From Ephydatia muelleri (lineage: Eukaryota; Porifera; Demospongiae; Spongillida; Spongillidae), in assembly GCA_013339895.1 (NCBI GenBank), contig JABACO010000007.1, positions 10,382,456 through 10,446,455 of the forward strand: 64,000 nt of DNA, given 5' to 3'. The notes beneath the pieces were generated by a model. It did no database searches, was not told the DNA's origin, and saw only the letters and a program-made list of their open reading frames with translations. Positions 43,533 through 53,996 of this stretch are shown here, in pieces (position 1 is the first letter of the stretch; every line of letters begins with the position of its first letter). Both the position numbers and the translations under genes were made by a program.

Positions 43533-44327
43533 CTAGTTGACACTTTTCTGCTTCACTGTAAGATCAGCTTCCCTCAGCTTTTGCAGCACTCGCCTAAGGT
43601 GTAACATGTGCTCCGGCCAACTGCGGCTGAAAATGACCAAATCATCTAGGTAGGCAGCTGCAAAGTCTTGCATTCCTACCAGCAGGCTGTCCATCATCCT
43701 CTGAAAGGTTGAAGGAGCTCCCTGTAATCCAAAGGGCATCCTTCGGAACTGGTATAATCCAAAGGGAGTCCTGAATGCCGTTTTCGCTTGGGCTGTCTTC
43801 TCCACTGGAACTTGCCAGTATCCTTTAGTTAGGTCTAACGTACTGATGAACCTTGCTTGTCCCAACTCGTCGAGCAGATCATCAACACGGGGCATTGGAT
43901 AAGCATCAGTCTTAGATACGCTGTTAAGTCTACGGAAATCAATGCAGAAACGCAATGTTCCGTCTTTCTTTTTTACCAGCACTATCGGAGATGACCAGTC
44001 ACTCGAGGATTTTTCAATGATTCCATGCTTTTCCATCTCTTCCAGCTCCTTCTTAACGATGTCCCGATAGGCATGAGGTAAGCGATATGGTGGTAACCTC
44101 ACTGGTTTCGCATCTCCAGTCTCAATCCTGTGTTCCACCATTTCTGTCTTGCCTGGAAGATCGCTCATTACATCTCCAAATTTGGTCCTTAACGCATCCA
44201 GTTCTTTCTTCTGCTTCTGTGTTAGCTTCTCGTTTATCTTCGGCTCCTCCAACTCCTCCTTCCACAATGGGATCTCTTCCCCATCTTCCATTTCTTCAGC
44301 TGCTAAACACACCGTCGTAGGAGTATT
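43533..44327 (-). pseudogene. Gmr1-like reverse transcriptase
   Basis: Begins in frame after a single TGA that follows VNMLKG at the integrase end, and reads KELDALRTKFGDVMSDLPGK, VEHRIETGDAKPVRLPPYRL, SDWSSPIVLVKKKDGTLRFC, ALQGAPSTFQRMMDS preceded by FGLYQFRRMPFG, and the catalytic YLDDLVIFS. All RT motifs are present. The frame ends at 43533, where a shift separates it from RNase H. The polyprotein would be a single frame but for this stop and that shift. Confidence 0.88.
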
Positions 44328-46376
44328 TCATCCCTTCAACATGTTGACGTGGAATATTCGCTGCCGCTTCTTCTTGTCACTCATGTCGATTTCATACGTC
44401 ACCGGTGTAACTTTGGCTTTGACACAATAAGGCCCTTGCCATTTCGCCATAAGTTTGTTGGTCACAGTGGGCAGTAGAACTAGCACCTGATCTCCCTCCA
44501 TGAATTCCCTCTTCCTTGCACTCTGATCATACCATCTTTTCTGCGTCATCTGAGCTTCCTTGCAGTTTTCACTGACTAGCTCCGACATCATTGCAAGCTT
44601 CTGCTGTACCGTCAAGACGTAGGATATGACGCTTTCACCACTACGCTTGCTAGCCTTCCAGGTTTCCTTCAATATGTCGAGCGGCCCTCTTACATGTCGC
44701 CCATACATCAACTCAAATGGGGAGAAGCCTGTAGTTGCCTGCGGTACTTCTCGGTAGGCAAACAGCAGATACGGCAGTAGTTTGTCCCAGTCTTTCCCCT
44801 CCAGTGCAGTCTTGCGAAGCATAGATTTCAATGTTCCATTAAACCTTTCGACAAGACCGTCCGTCTGCGGGTGGTAAGGGCTTGTTCTTATTGGATGTAT
44901 GTGCAGCAGGTTGTACAGCTCAGCCAATAATTTGGACATGAAGTTTGTCCCTTGGTCCGTTAGGATTTCCCTCGGCACTCCGACACGTGCGAACATAGTC
45001 ACCAGCTCCTCTGCCACATGCTCAGCATCGACTGTCCTCATGGGTATTGCTTCCGGGTAGCGAGTAGCATAATCACACACAACAAGTATGTACTTGTTTC
45101 CTGTGCTACTTCGCGGCAAAGGCCCGACAATATTCATGGCAATCCTCGTAAACGGCTCCTCAATCACTGGTAGTGGAACTAAGGGTGCTCGAAGATTGAC
45201 TGCTGAATGTTTCTGGCACTGCTCACATGTTCTGCACCATTCCGCTACATCCCGATACAATGTCGGCCAGTAGAATCGTTGCAAGATTCGCTCAACTGTC
45301 TTTTTCTTCCCCAAATGTCCTGCAAGTGGTATCTCATGAGCCAACCTGAGAACAGCCTCCCGATGTTGCTTCGGGATGATCAGTTGCTCGATGCCTAACT
45401 CCTCTCCTTCCTCTCTTGGGTGCCAATGACGATAAAGAAGACCGTCTTCTTCATAAAACCAGTAGTTCCCAACGTTCGACGGTTGCTTTGCGGACTCTCG
45501 TACAGCTCCCAGGGTCTCATCCTCCAGTTGCAACTCCCGTAAGTCCTTCTCATCGACTCCCAGATCACCATCGTTAACGATGATCTCCACTGCTCCGTCC
45601 TTCGGGAGATTGGTATCCTCCGACTGTCCAGGTTCAATAACCGTACTTCTCTCCAACCCGCCGTCTTCGGGTCCTACAGGTCCAGGAAGCAACTTTTCCT
45701 TGACCGTCTCAGGCACTGGTGTCAAACTTCTGCAATTCACACCAGAATCTTTCTCCTTTTCCAATTCACTTTCTTCCTCTTCTCTCTTCCGCTTGGCTTG
45801 AGCCCGTGTCATCGCTGCCAACGCCTCCTCTGGGTTACCAATGCGCACCAGTTCCGGAACATCTCTTGCGAGTAGAACTGACTTCGGTAGCTTCTTCACT
45901 ACGGCAGCCTCCACCAGGTAGCTCTTGCCGTCGACTACCACTTCTACTTTGGCCAGAGGGTAAGAAACCTCGTCGCCATGTACACATTGTACTGCCACGC
46001 ATTTCTTCAGAAACTTGTTCCTAGGCACCAGATCGTCTCGCACTAATGTCCTAGCTGCACCGGTATCTAGAACAATGTCTTTTACTTCTCTTCCTTCTAC
46101 GTAGCCTGTCTTCCATACCAGCGAGTGTCCTTCCTTCACTTTGGACTGCTTTGCCCGCCCTCCAAAGAACGTAGCTGCATTCTTCGGGCCTGCTCGCCAC
46201 ATGGCCCATCTTGTGACAATTGTAACATCTGGGTAACTGTCGCTGTGGGCTCCTATATTTGAGTTGGGACTCCTTCGAACCAGCGTCCCTGTCTCCTTCA
46301 CCGGATTCCTTCCCTGGAGCCTTGTCCCTCGGCTTGAGAAGTCTGACATCTTGCCTCCTCGCCTGCTCATACTCAT
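44328..46376 (-). pseudogene. Gmr1-like protease and integrase
   Basis: A 682-codon frame. The protease near its start shows VKDIVLDTGAARTLV (DTG active site) and SVLLARDVPEL. A spacer is followed by the HHCC zinc domain (LAHEIPLAGHLGKKKTVERI...CRTCEQCQK) and the integrase core with MNIVGPLPRSSTGNKYILVV (DDE first position is N in MNIVG where D is usual), DQGTNFMSK (second D) and HPQTDGLVERFNGTLK (E). A C-terminal GPY/F-like WQGPYCVKAKV ends at MLKG and TGA. The altered first position (N for D, a one-base difference) would inactivate the integrase as read. Confidence 0.88.
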
Positions 46377-47125
46377 CGAGCCACTCGCCAGCTTGAAGGC
46401 ATGTCTTCGGCTTCCGCTCCACCAGCCACAACCTCTTTTCCACAGGTAGCGAGCTCAGGAACTGCTCTATTCCCAACACCTGATGAACCTGGTCGACCGT
46501 CTTGTGCTCCTTGAGCCACTTGGTTAACGAGTCCATCATCCTTACACCAAACTCTATTCGTTTCTCCTTCTTTCCGCTTCGACGACCGAAAACGATTTTT
46601 ATACGAATCCTCATTGATGTCGTACCGGATGAGGACCGCTGTCTTGATCGCATCGTAGTCCGCTAAATCTGACACCGGCAATGCAGCGAAAGCCAATTGA
46701 GCTTTTCCCGTCAGCTGTGGAGCAAATTAGTGAGGCCATCGTCCCTTGTCTACCTTGTGCGCTGTCATGATTCTTTCGAAAGTCACCATATACGACTCGA
46801 TATCATCGCGCTCCATCAGAGCGACCAGCTTCACGCTTAGTTCAGAAGCCCCCTTCGATGATGAAGCGGACCTTTCTTCAACGATTCTCATGAGATTTTC
46901 TATCTGTGCTCCCATTTCCTCGGCTTTCTCTCTCGCTTCTCTTTCTTGACGCCTCCCTTCTTCTGCAATCGTTCCTCTTCTCGTCTCGCTCTCTCTTCTG
47001 CTATCTCTTTCTCGCGCTGTACGCATTCTTCTTCTCGTCTGAGACTTTCGCGTTCAATCTCCTCCTCGTTTCTGCCTATCCTCAATCAATTTCTGCAGCA
47101 TGTCCTGCAGCACTTGTTCCGACAT
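46051..47125 (-). pseudogene. Gmr1-like Gag with SCAN-like block
   Basis: The ATG at 47125 starts MSEQVLQDMLQKLIEDRQ, followed by a highly charged coiled-coil stretch, LMERDDIESYMVTFERIMTA, GKAQLAFAALPVSDLADYDA (after an in-frame TAA near 46727), IKTAVLIRYDINEDSYKNRF, then in another frame HQVLGIEQFLSSLPVEKRLW and LVERKPKTCLQAGEWLDEYE, and finally a zinc knuckle CYNCHKMGHVASRPEEC. The EQFL-x-SLP-x-E...ERKP-x-T-x-x-QA-x-E segment matches the SCAN fold that vertebrate zinc-finger proteins are thought to have taken from Gmr1-like Gag. Frameshifts and a stop disable it. Confidence 0.82.
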
Positions 47126-47214
47126 CTCGCCTGCTCGAAATGATCGACCGGAACGGGTTGTCATACACCGTCGCTCAACGTGTCTAGAGTCAGAAAGCTA
47201 TCTAACGGCTCACG

Positions 47215-47232
47215 ATCCCACTGCTGCCACCA
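47215..47232 (-). promoter_or_regulatory. Primer-binding site, tRNA-Leu-like
   Basis: Element strand TGGTGGCAGCAGTGGGAT, two bases after the LTR end CTCTACA. It is complementary, with one mismatch, to the CCA-tailed end of a tRNA-Leu(AAG) as I recall it. Confidence 0.65.
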
Positions 47233-47234
47233 AA

Positions 47235-47535
47235 TGTAGAGGACCGTATAGTAACGTGCTATCGTGCCGACGCTGTAGACCACCAAAACTATACTACACG
47301 GCAGCAGTATACATTAATGCAGGCCAATAGCTCAGAGAACTCTCAATCTCATCATGTTCATCTATCTTTCCAACATACGTGATATACATACACATATCAC
47401 CAATACGTGACTAACTTTAACCTCAAGTTCATATTACAACACTTTAGTTCAACCTTCTGAATGCAGCCTTGTTGACAGGTTACTGTCTCTCAATTGTTGC
47501 ACTCCGGACCTTTAGGACTGGCTGGCTTCCTGACA
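47235..47535 (-). repeat. 5' LTR of Gmr1-like element
   Basis: 301 bp; element strand starts TGTCAGGAAGCC and ends CGGTCCTCTACA, giving the usual TG...CA ends. Its outer end abuts DIRS gag codons (DLLPDSW). Confidence 0.85.
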
Positions 47536-47741
47536 GACCTCCTACCGGACTCCTGGCTAAAGGAGGCACAACAGTTGCTAGTACTGGACTCCCTGCATTT
47601 AACACCTCGTCGCATGTCACGAAAAGCACCAGTTCATGACATCGGCCTCTGGATCGAGTGCTTCTCGAGGATGGCGGCCGTCCTCGTATCCCGTTACCCC
47701 GACAAGGCCCCAGAGCTGTTTGCTTACCAGGCGACTATTGT
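47536..47741 (+). pseudogene. DIRS copy 2 Gag, first part
   Basis: Reads DLLPDSWLKEAQQLLVL, KAPVHDIGLWIECFSRMAAV and FAYQATIVR, aligning with copy 1 Gag (ELLPDSWQKE, SLWIECFSRMATV, YKASIVR). Its 5' codons were removed with the end of the gypsy LTR, and it is split after the codons for TIV by the DNA transposon at 47742. Confidence 0.8.
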
Positions 47742-49936
47742 TAGGGGGGGGGGGTCTTATTGCACTTTTTTTTAATTTCTTGTTTCTACCACTCTGAAAA
47801 TATGTACTGGGTCACACTGAATGTGAAAATATATTTAAATGAAATTTTAACCCCTCACAACCCCCCTGTACATACCCCTTGAAGTTTGCACGTGTATATG
47901 GTTTTGCCGCGAATTAATGAAACAGAAGATGGCATGTGTAGAAACAAGGTCTAGAGGGAGATAATGCCTTGGACGTGTGGACTACTTTGAATCTGCTGAC
48001 TTACCTCATGGTGTTTTGCCAACAAAAAAGGCTGTAATTGAAGTTATGCTTTATCTTCTTCATCCAAGACGCGTGGGACAATCTCAACGGTCAAGAAGCA
48101 ATGCAGCCGATATGTTGACGTCAGTATTGCAGGAGCATTGGATCTTTTGCAATTTCAACAAAGAACATCAAAAAGCACATTATCAAACTGTATGAGGATT
48201 TTTTGAAATAGCTTCAGGCTAGGGACAGCAGAAAAAAAATGAAAGTTATGATGCCAAAGTCTTAGCCTTCAAAAAGAAAGTAGTAATGTTTGACATTTTT
48301 TGTACAGATGCTTGTCAAAGAAGAAAGTTTGAGAATTTCTATGATGTTAGGATGACAGAAAATGAGTGGAAGTTTTTGGAAGACCAAAGAGGCGAGAGAA
48401 AAATGTATTGTCAAGACCATAGTCGACACTCAATGGACCAAAACAATGACAAGGCGAAATAATTGCTCTAGAGAGGATGCGGCACTCTGTAAATGCTGAA
48501 CAGCCAATGGCTGTGCCAGAGAGTACAGAAACTACTGAAGACACTAGTGATACACCTGATACAGTAGAGGATATTGAATTTCAAAGCCCAAGAAAGAAAA
48601 AGAAGGTGATGGAAGATAAGAATAGCAATGCTTCGAGTTCAATGCCTAACCTTGCGAAGTTAAAGCTAACAACCTTGCAAATTCTATCGGCAGCTAGTGG
48701 AGTTGATGCAAAAGTTCCTTTTGAGTGAATTGATTTTGTCATTTCTGATCAAACAGCACACAATATAGATGTTGAATTGTTAGTTGCTAAAGAGCTTGGC
48801 ACAGAGAAAGTACCTAATCAACTGTTTTGCAATGTTCATCCATGCCTTATGTTCAATCGGGTGATAGTAAAGCATCGGTCCCAGCTTGAGCATGCAATTG
48901 GACTGATAAAATATATGCAAATTTTCTTGTGACTGCCACAACAACTGCTAGTAGTGTAACAGAACTAGCTCTTGTGCATCACTCGGTTGATAAACCATGA
49001 CTTTGATCATAAGCCCTGGAACAAGTCCCAGGAATTTGGCATGCATATAACCCCTAAGAAAAACATGTCTGTTTAGCTTGAAAGATGAACGGTTTAATCG
49101 TTTGCTACTTACATGTGTGATGATGTTGCATCTTTTCTAGACAAGTTTCAGCATGTGACCAACCAATTGGCATGCATTGTAAGATGCTTTCTAGATCTCA
49201 AATTTCTTAAAGTGATGCTATGTATTGGTGCATTATTCGGAGTGCACTTAGTAGAGCCTTTTTTTATACTGACAACATCTACTGCAATGACATATTCCAA
49301 ACTTATTCCTGCTTTTCAACAGCTCTATCATGACCTGCTAGAAACTGAACCCTGTAAGCTCCTGAATTTGAACAAGGCTGCATTTACATTTGTCTCTGAT
49401 AGCCAATTTACACATTCTAGGTATGCTTTGGAAATTTGTAGGAGCATAGAAGCAATTTGTGAAGAGTATAAGCCACAAGTTTTAAAGATACTAAAAGTTA
49501 CCCTACCTGCTATTGCAGAAGCATATCAAACACAGAAAGGGGAGATATTGGGGTTTGGTTCTTACAATGAAAACTCCCATAGCCTATATATAGATATACA
49601 GTGTAATAATGTTCTATGAATGACTATCCTTGTAATTCTGTTTCTTCCATTACATAATCTGTTTACTGCACTCCTGCTAATGCCTATAAATTAATGAAAG
49701 ATGTAAATTGAAGGCAGAATATTACTAGTAGTTGTACACATACAAATGGTGTCATGAGTGGAAAATATACTATACACAATTTATACATTCATGTTTTGTA
49801 AAACTTCAAGGGTAATGTACGGGGGGGTTACACTTAGTATAAAAGTTTAAAATACATGTTTTCCTATGTTTCTTAATGCCCTCCATAATCTGAGAGGGGT
49901 AGAAACCAAAGTTATACCTAAGACCCCCCCCCCCTA
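47742..49936 (+). mobile_element. 2.2-kb DNA transposon with G-rich TIRs, 7-bp TSD
   Basis: The left end TAGGGGGGGGGGGTCTTA is matched exactly (18 bp) by the reverse complement of the right end. CTATTGT flanks both sides (47735-47741 and 49937-49943). Removing the element plus one repeat rejoins the DIRS Gag frame (TIV then RASRNFEG), which proves the insertion. TAGGG fits the YARNG hAT terminus, but hAT makes 8-bp duplications; the superfamily is unresolved. Confidence 0.9.
47960..49618 (+). pseudogene. Transposase relic of the 2.2-kb element
   Basis: Broken frames read YFESADLPHGVLPTKKAVIE and HPRRVGQSQRSRSNAADML, then FCTDACQRRKFENFYDVRMT and ENEWKFLEDQRGERKMYC, DFVISDQTAHNIDVELLV, PNQLFCNVHPCLMFNRVI, VTNQLACIVRCFLDLKFLKV, PFFILTTSTAMTYSKLIPAF and LPAIAEAYQTQKGEILGFG. 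The SDQTAHN acid followed by a C-x2-H motif (CNVH) recalls hAT, P and related DDE transposases. I recognise it as a widespread animal repeat protein but cannot name its superfamily. It is disabled by at least five stops or shifts. Confidence 0.55.
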
Positions 49937-50388
49937 CTATTGTCAGAGCGTCAAGGAACTTCGAGGGCAATTCGTGGGTGGCGTACGACTGCCAGTATCG
50001 CTGTGAGGCTCTTGCCAATAGGGATTTCAATTGGTCCCAAACGAACGCTAGGCTGTACAACGAGGCCTTTACAGGCCGCGCAAAATCCCTCGTTGCAGGC
50101 ATTGCCTCAGTGACACTCACTTGTCCACTGGAACCCAACCTGGGCAGCACTGTCTCCACTCAGCCCCCCTTCAGCTCGACCATCCCCAGCAGCTCCGAAG
50201 TCTGCCGCAAATACAATACGGGGCGATGCACGTATACTCTTTGCCGCTATCGCCACGTTTGCCAAGGGTGCTGTTACCCACATCCGTGGAACTGGTGTCC
50301 GAAGAACAGCTCAGGAACAAGCAATCCACCCCGGGAGCGATCGCCAGCACGAAAGAGAAATGGCCGTACCTCATTTACAATAAGTTGA
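49937..50388 (+). pseudogene. DIRS copy 2 Gag, second part
   Basis: Continues RASRNFEGNSWVAYDCQYRC, FNWSQTNARLYNEAFTGRAK, then CRKYNTGRCTYTLCRYRHVC (CCCH finger C-x7-C-x4-C-x3-H), CCYPHPWNWCPKNSS and stops at 50386-50388. At the position of the TGA in copy 1 it has a Cys codon. Confidence 0.8.
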
Positions 50389-50589
50389 TGTTTGGTGTGC
50401 CATTGCATTTCATTACTTTGCACATGCTGTACAAGATATCAATGGTGCAAGCTATAGATGCATGGCGTCACGCGTCTCCACTCTAATGAGTGTGATCGCC
50501 TGTTTGCAGGCTTAAAGTACGTTGCATGCATATACTTAATTTTCTCTAACGTCATTGCAGGTGTACACGGCTATCGGTACATGTCCTGT

Positions 50590-51420
50590 CTCTAGATGCC
50601 TGCAGGTCGACAGACCACTGCGTGGGAATACAGGGCACCCCTCCACCATACTAAATGGCAAGCCGCTCTACAAACCCACCCCGACAAAGCGTTTGCCGAA
50701 TATATTTGCACAGGTCTGCAGTTCGACTTTAGGATTGGGTTCGTACAGCCCACACCCCTAAAAGATGCCTCGTTGAACATGTTTCAGCAACGCAACACCC
50801 CGAATCTATATCAGAGTACCTCAAGAAGGAATTAGAACTGGGTCTCATGCTGGGTCCATTCGTGGATCGTAGTGGATTCAAATCTATCCACGTCAGTATA
50901 TTTGGCGTCATACCGAAGAGGAATAACACCGCAAGTGGAGGCTGATTACCCACCTCTCCTACACACCGGGGTATAGCATGAACGACAAAATCGATCCCAA
51001 CATCCGTTACACTACCGTCAAGGACGTGGCGTCGTGTGTGCGTTGCTCGGTCCCAATGCGACGATCGCCAAAGTTGACATACGGTCCTAGTACCGCTTGG
51101 TCCCTGTCCACCCCGACGACCGCCCACTCCTGGGCATGAAGTGGAATGACCAGTTCTATATCGACCCCATGTTGCCATTTGGGTTACGTTCGGACCCAAA
51201 AAGCACATACAGACGCCCTAGAATGGCGGTTGAGAGAGGACAGAGTGCGCAATGTCTTCCATTACCTGGACATACCACTCGCTGCTCATAAGTGCGAAAG
51301 CCCTTCCATTTATGTGACCTTCCTGGGCATCGTTATTGACACCGCAACCGGGTAACTGCGTTTGCCACCTGAGTAACTCGTCCACCTTCGTAGCCTTCTG
51401 AGTGAATGCGGAAAGCATGT
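50590..51420 (+). pseudogene. DIRS copy 2 reverse transcriptase, catalytic deletion
   Basis: Reads WQAALQTHPDKAFAEYICTG, FDFRIGFVQP, then in shifting frames YLKKELELGLMLGPFVDRSG, FGVIPKRN, VPVHPDDRPLLGMKWNDQFY, IDPMLPFGLRS, VFHYLD and directly IPLAAHKCESPS, FLGIVIDTATG. Copy 1 has about 30 codons between HYLD and the PLAAHKC block, containing the second catalytic Asp of YLDD. Here they are deleted. Several stops and shifts are also present, so it is inactive. Confidence 0.8.
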
Positions 51421-52140
51421 AGGCGCCGAGAATTGGAGTCACTCATCGGTTACCTTAACCATGCTTGTAAGGTAATTCGACCCGGTTGCTCGTTCCTTAG
51501 AAGGATTATAGACCTGTTGCATCGGAACCACAACACATACCACCCCATTCGCCGTCACTGTCAATTTGGGTCGGACCTTCAATGGTGGAAGTCCTTTGCA
51601 GCTGGATGGAACGGCACATCGTACATCACCACTCCTCCGGCAGCTGGGGATGTGGTGCCTGGCACGGGACCTTGTGGTTACAGTGGAAATGGGGGCCTAT
51701 CTCAGGGCAACAACCCATAGCTGTGAATAAGTTGATTCTGATTCTGATAGCAGCACTCATTTGGGGTCGGTCATGGTCCGGGCAAAAAGTGCTCTGCTAC
51801 TGCGATAACCAGGTCGTGGTTGCGGCTATTCGGTCGAGGTCAAGTGCTCAAACCCAGATTATGCATTTGCTGCAATGTTTATTCTTCATCGAGGCGTATT
51901 CTAACTTTAGTCTGGCCACAGAGTACATTACGAGCGCTAACAATGCCATTGCGGACGGATTATCTCAGGATAACTTGTACTCCTTTCAGATGGTGCCGGG
52001 AGCCTGCAGAGGTCCCGCACCCATTCATCCACAAACGGTGGAGGTGCTACTGGACCCAGCTGCAGAACGGACCTCACCAGCCTGGATGCAGCAGTTCAGG
52101 GCTATTTCCATAACGGCCTTGCCCCCTCACTCACCAAACT
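51421..52140 (+). pseudogene. DIRS copy 2 RNase H
   Basis: Starts RELESLIGYLNHACKVIRPG, then in another frame SGSWGCGAWHGTLWLQWKWG, LIWGRSWSGQKVLCYCDNQV (CDN acid), IRSRSSAQTQIMHLLQCLFF, FSLATEYITSANNAIADGLS. This is the RNase H of DIRS-type Pol; the first acidic block is disturbed by a frame change. Confidence 0.75.
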
Positions 52141-52152
52141 TACAACACGGCT

Positions 52153-53025
52153 ATGAAGAGATTTAGCAAATTTTGTGTTCTGTACGACATATACGACCCA
52201 TTCCTTGTAACCAAGAAATTGTTGTGCTACTCCACGACCTCACTCGCCAATGACGGGCTTGCCCCACAAACGATAAAATACTACCTCTTAGCGGTTCGGA
52301 GTATGCAGATATCCCTCGGTCTGCCTCCCCCATCCGAATATTCGTCACTACCAGTGTTAAAGAGAGTACTTGATGGCATTTGGAGGTATAAGGTCTTGGA
52401 GGGGAAACCACCAAGGACACGCCTCCCAATAACTACCACCGTGCTCCGCTCAAAGAGGGTAATGCCCAGGACGCATCAGCCTTCTGGGAAATTGCAGTGA
52501 TGGCCTTCTTCGGATTCTTCCGTCTTGGGGAATTGGGTCGAAACTGAGTGTGATTACAACCCCGCACTGCATCTCAGTTGGGGCGATGTGGCCATTGACG
52601 CTCACTCCGAAACATCGATGGTGAAGATTCACCTTAAAAAATCAAAATGTGACCAATTCAGAAAAGGGGGCAGACATTCTGCTGGGGCGCACTGTGTGTT
52701 CCCTGTGCCGAGTTGCAGCAATCCTGTCTTTCATTGGCTCGCGCAGAGACACACCTGGCTGCTTCTTCATCGATAACGAGAAAAAACCATCACAAAATCT
52801 CATTTTGTGTCAAGGGTTCGGAACATTTTGTCGAAGGCTGGCTATGCGGAAGAACAGTTTGCTGGGCACAGCTTCAGGATTGGGGCAGCAACTAGCGCGG
52901 GGTTGACAGGAACAGAGGACTCGATGATTCAAGCGTTGGGAAGGTGGCACAGTGCGGCATACCTCCGTTACATCAGAACTCCACACAGCCATCTCACCGC
53001 CCTCACCGCGACGTTAGCGAAATAG
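52153..53025 (+). pseudogene. DIRS copy 2 tyrosine recombinase
   Basis: A SAM-like core-binding part (RFSKFCVLYDIYDPFLVTKK, LAPQTIKYYLLAVRSMQISL, PVLKRVLDGI) is followed by the catalytic part: FFGFFRLGELG (first Arg), GHSFRIGAATSAG (H-x2-R) and LGRWHSAAYLRYIRTP (Tyr), ending at TAG 53023-53025. Arg, His-x2-Arg and Tyr are all readable, though in three frames. This enzyme integrates the circular cDNA by strand exchange instead of DDE integration. It identifies the family as YR retrotransposon. No methyltransferase follows. Confidence 0.85.
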
Positions 53026-53720
53026 AGATCCAATGCTTATGCTTCTTGGTGTCACTCGCACAATATCACCTGTCAATAATTAAACAACCTATTTCTAGTC
53101 ATTGTTTGGGGGGAGGCTTGTATTGCCTCCTCACCTTGGGCAGGGATATGGCACGGTACGAGTGGGTGGTGCCATATCAACACACACACCCAAACATGCC
53201 ACGCCTACCCCAGCCCAGACCCCTGCCAAGAGCATGTAGACCCAAATCAGTGCTGGCCATACAACAATATCGTGATAGAGAAGGTTAATAATAGTTATAC
53301 TGATTATTGATTAAAATGACTAGCCTCCATTAATAATACACGACAGTCTATAAATATTTAGTGGTTTTGGTAGTGGTTAAGCACTATAACTGCAAACCCG
53401 GATGGGGGAGCTCACACAGAGCTCCCCCATCCCCCCTTGCTGGGCAGGAGGGGTAACCCCCCCCCCCCCCCCCCCCGCACCCTCCCCCTTTGCCACTGTA
53501 CTTGTTTTTTCCTAGGGAGAACCCTGACTGTTCATGCAATATATGAATACGTTATACCATTTCTACAGTACAGCACTAACCAGCTGCTAACTATGAGCAA
53601 CACAGAAAATATGATCGCTGCGTTCTGATTGATTACCAATATCAACAAAATTAACTTACAGTTTTGAAGCTACTTTTCTGTCCGTCTCTTCTGTTGGTTG
53701 GTTTCCTTTTTGCACTCACA
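53026..53720. other. 3' region of DIRS copy 2 and flank
   Basis: Contains a hairpin GGGGGAGCTC...GAGCTCCCCC near 53404-53431 and a C tract near 53457-53476. The DIRS 3' end could not be placed. No genes. Confidence 0.4.
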
Positions 53721-53957
53721 TCACATTAGCAGCTTTGTTGCTCCGCTTACGTTCGCTAACCCACGTGGCTTCCGGGTCTTCTTGGTAACAAACCCTGGTC
53801 TTCTTACGATCCAGCTATTGCGGACTTCAATGGTGTCAGACATACGCAATGAAGATTTTGGGAGGCAGATGTCTTTCCTCGGTTTATTCATTTCTCTTCC
53901 ATCTAAAGCTTTTCGGGTAACGGTCACCTCATGAACGAGCCGATACACTCGCTCCAT
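53721..53957 (-). CDS. Possible small gene or first exon, unrecognised
   Basis: Opens at an ATG (53957) reading MERVYRLVHEVTVTRKALDG, IEVRNSWIVRRPGFVTKK and ends at TGA, 78 residues, basic, no recognised domain. A CRE-type palindrome TGACGTCA lies 32 bp upstream and GTGACG motifs nearby, which would suit a promoter. It could equally be chance. Weak. Confidence 0.3.
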   Translation of the reverse strand: MERVYRLVHEVTVTRKALDGREMNKPRKDICLPKSSLRMSDTIEVRNSWIVRRPGFVTKKTRKPRGLANVSGATKLLM

Positions 53958-53988
53958 TCGTTGCAATAGCTGTGCACGTGACGTGCTG

Positions 53989-53996
53989 TGACGTCA
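53989..53996. promoter_or_regulatory. CRE-like palindrome TGACGTCA
   Basis: A perfect cAMP-response-element octamer just upstream of the small minus-strand ORF, within a CACGTGACGTGC-rich segment. Function inferred only from the motif. Confidence 0.3.

Larger units (their letters stand above)
42576..47535 (-). mobile_element. Gmr1-like Ty3/gypsy retrotransposon, order PR-IN-RT-RH
   Basis: Minus-strand LTR element: 5' LTR 47235-47535, primer site, gag from 47125, protease and integrase, then RT and RNase H, polypurine tract, and a truncated 3' LTR 42576-42805. Integrase lies upstream of RT, the copia-like order known for Gmr1 elements, and Gag has a SCAN-like block, also a Gmr1 trait. It sits inside the gag of DIRS copy 2. 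The left LTR lacks its outer ~73 bp, and the DIRS sequence expected beyond it is gone, so one deletion removed both and no target duplication can be read. Confidence 0.88.

Noticed and set aside
46906-47187. Plus-strand Leu/Phe/Ser-rich frames resembling membrane proteins
   Set aside because: Antisense of the highly charged coiled-coil part of the Gmr1-like Gag.
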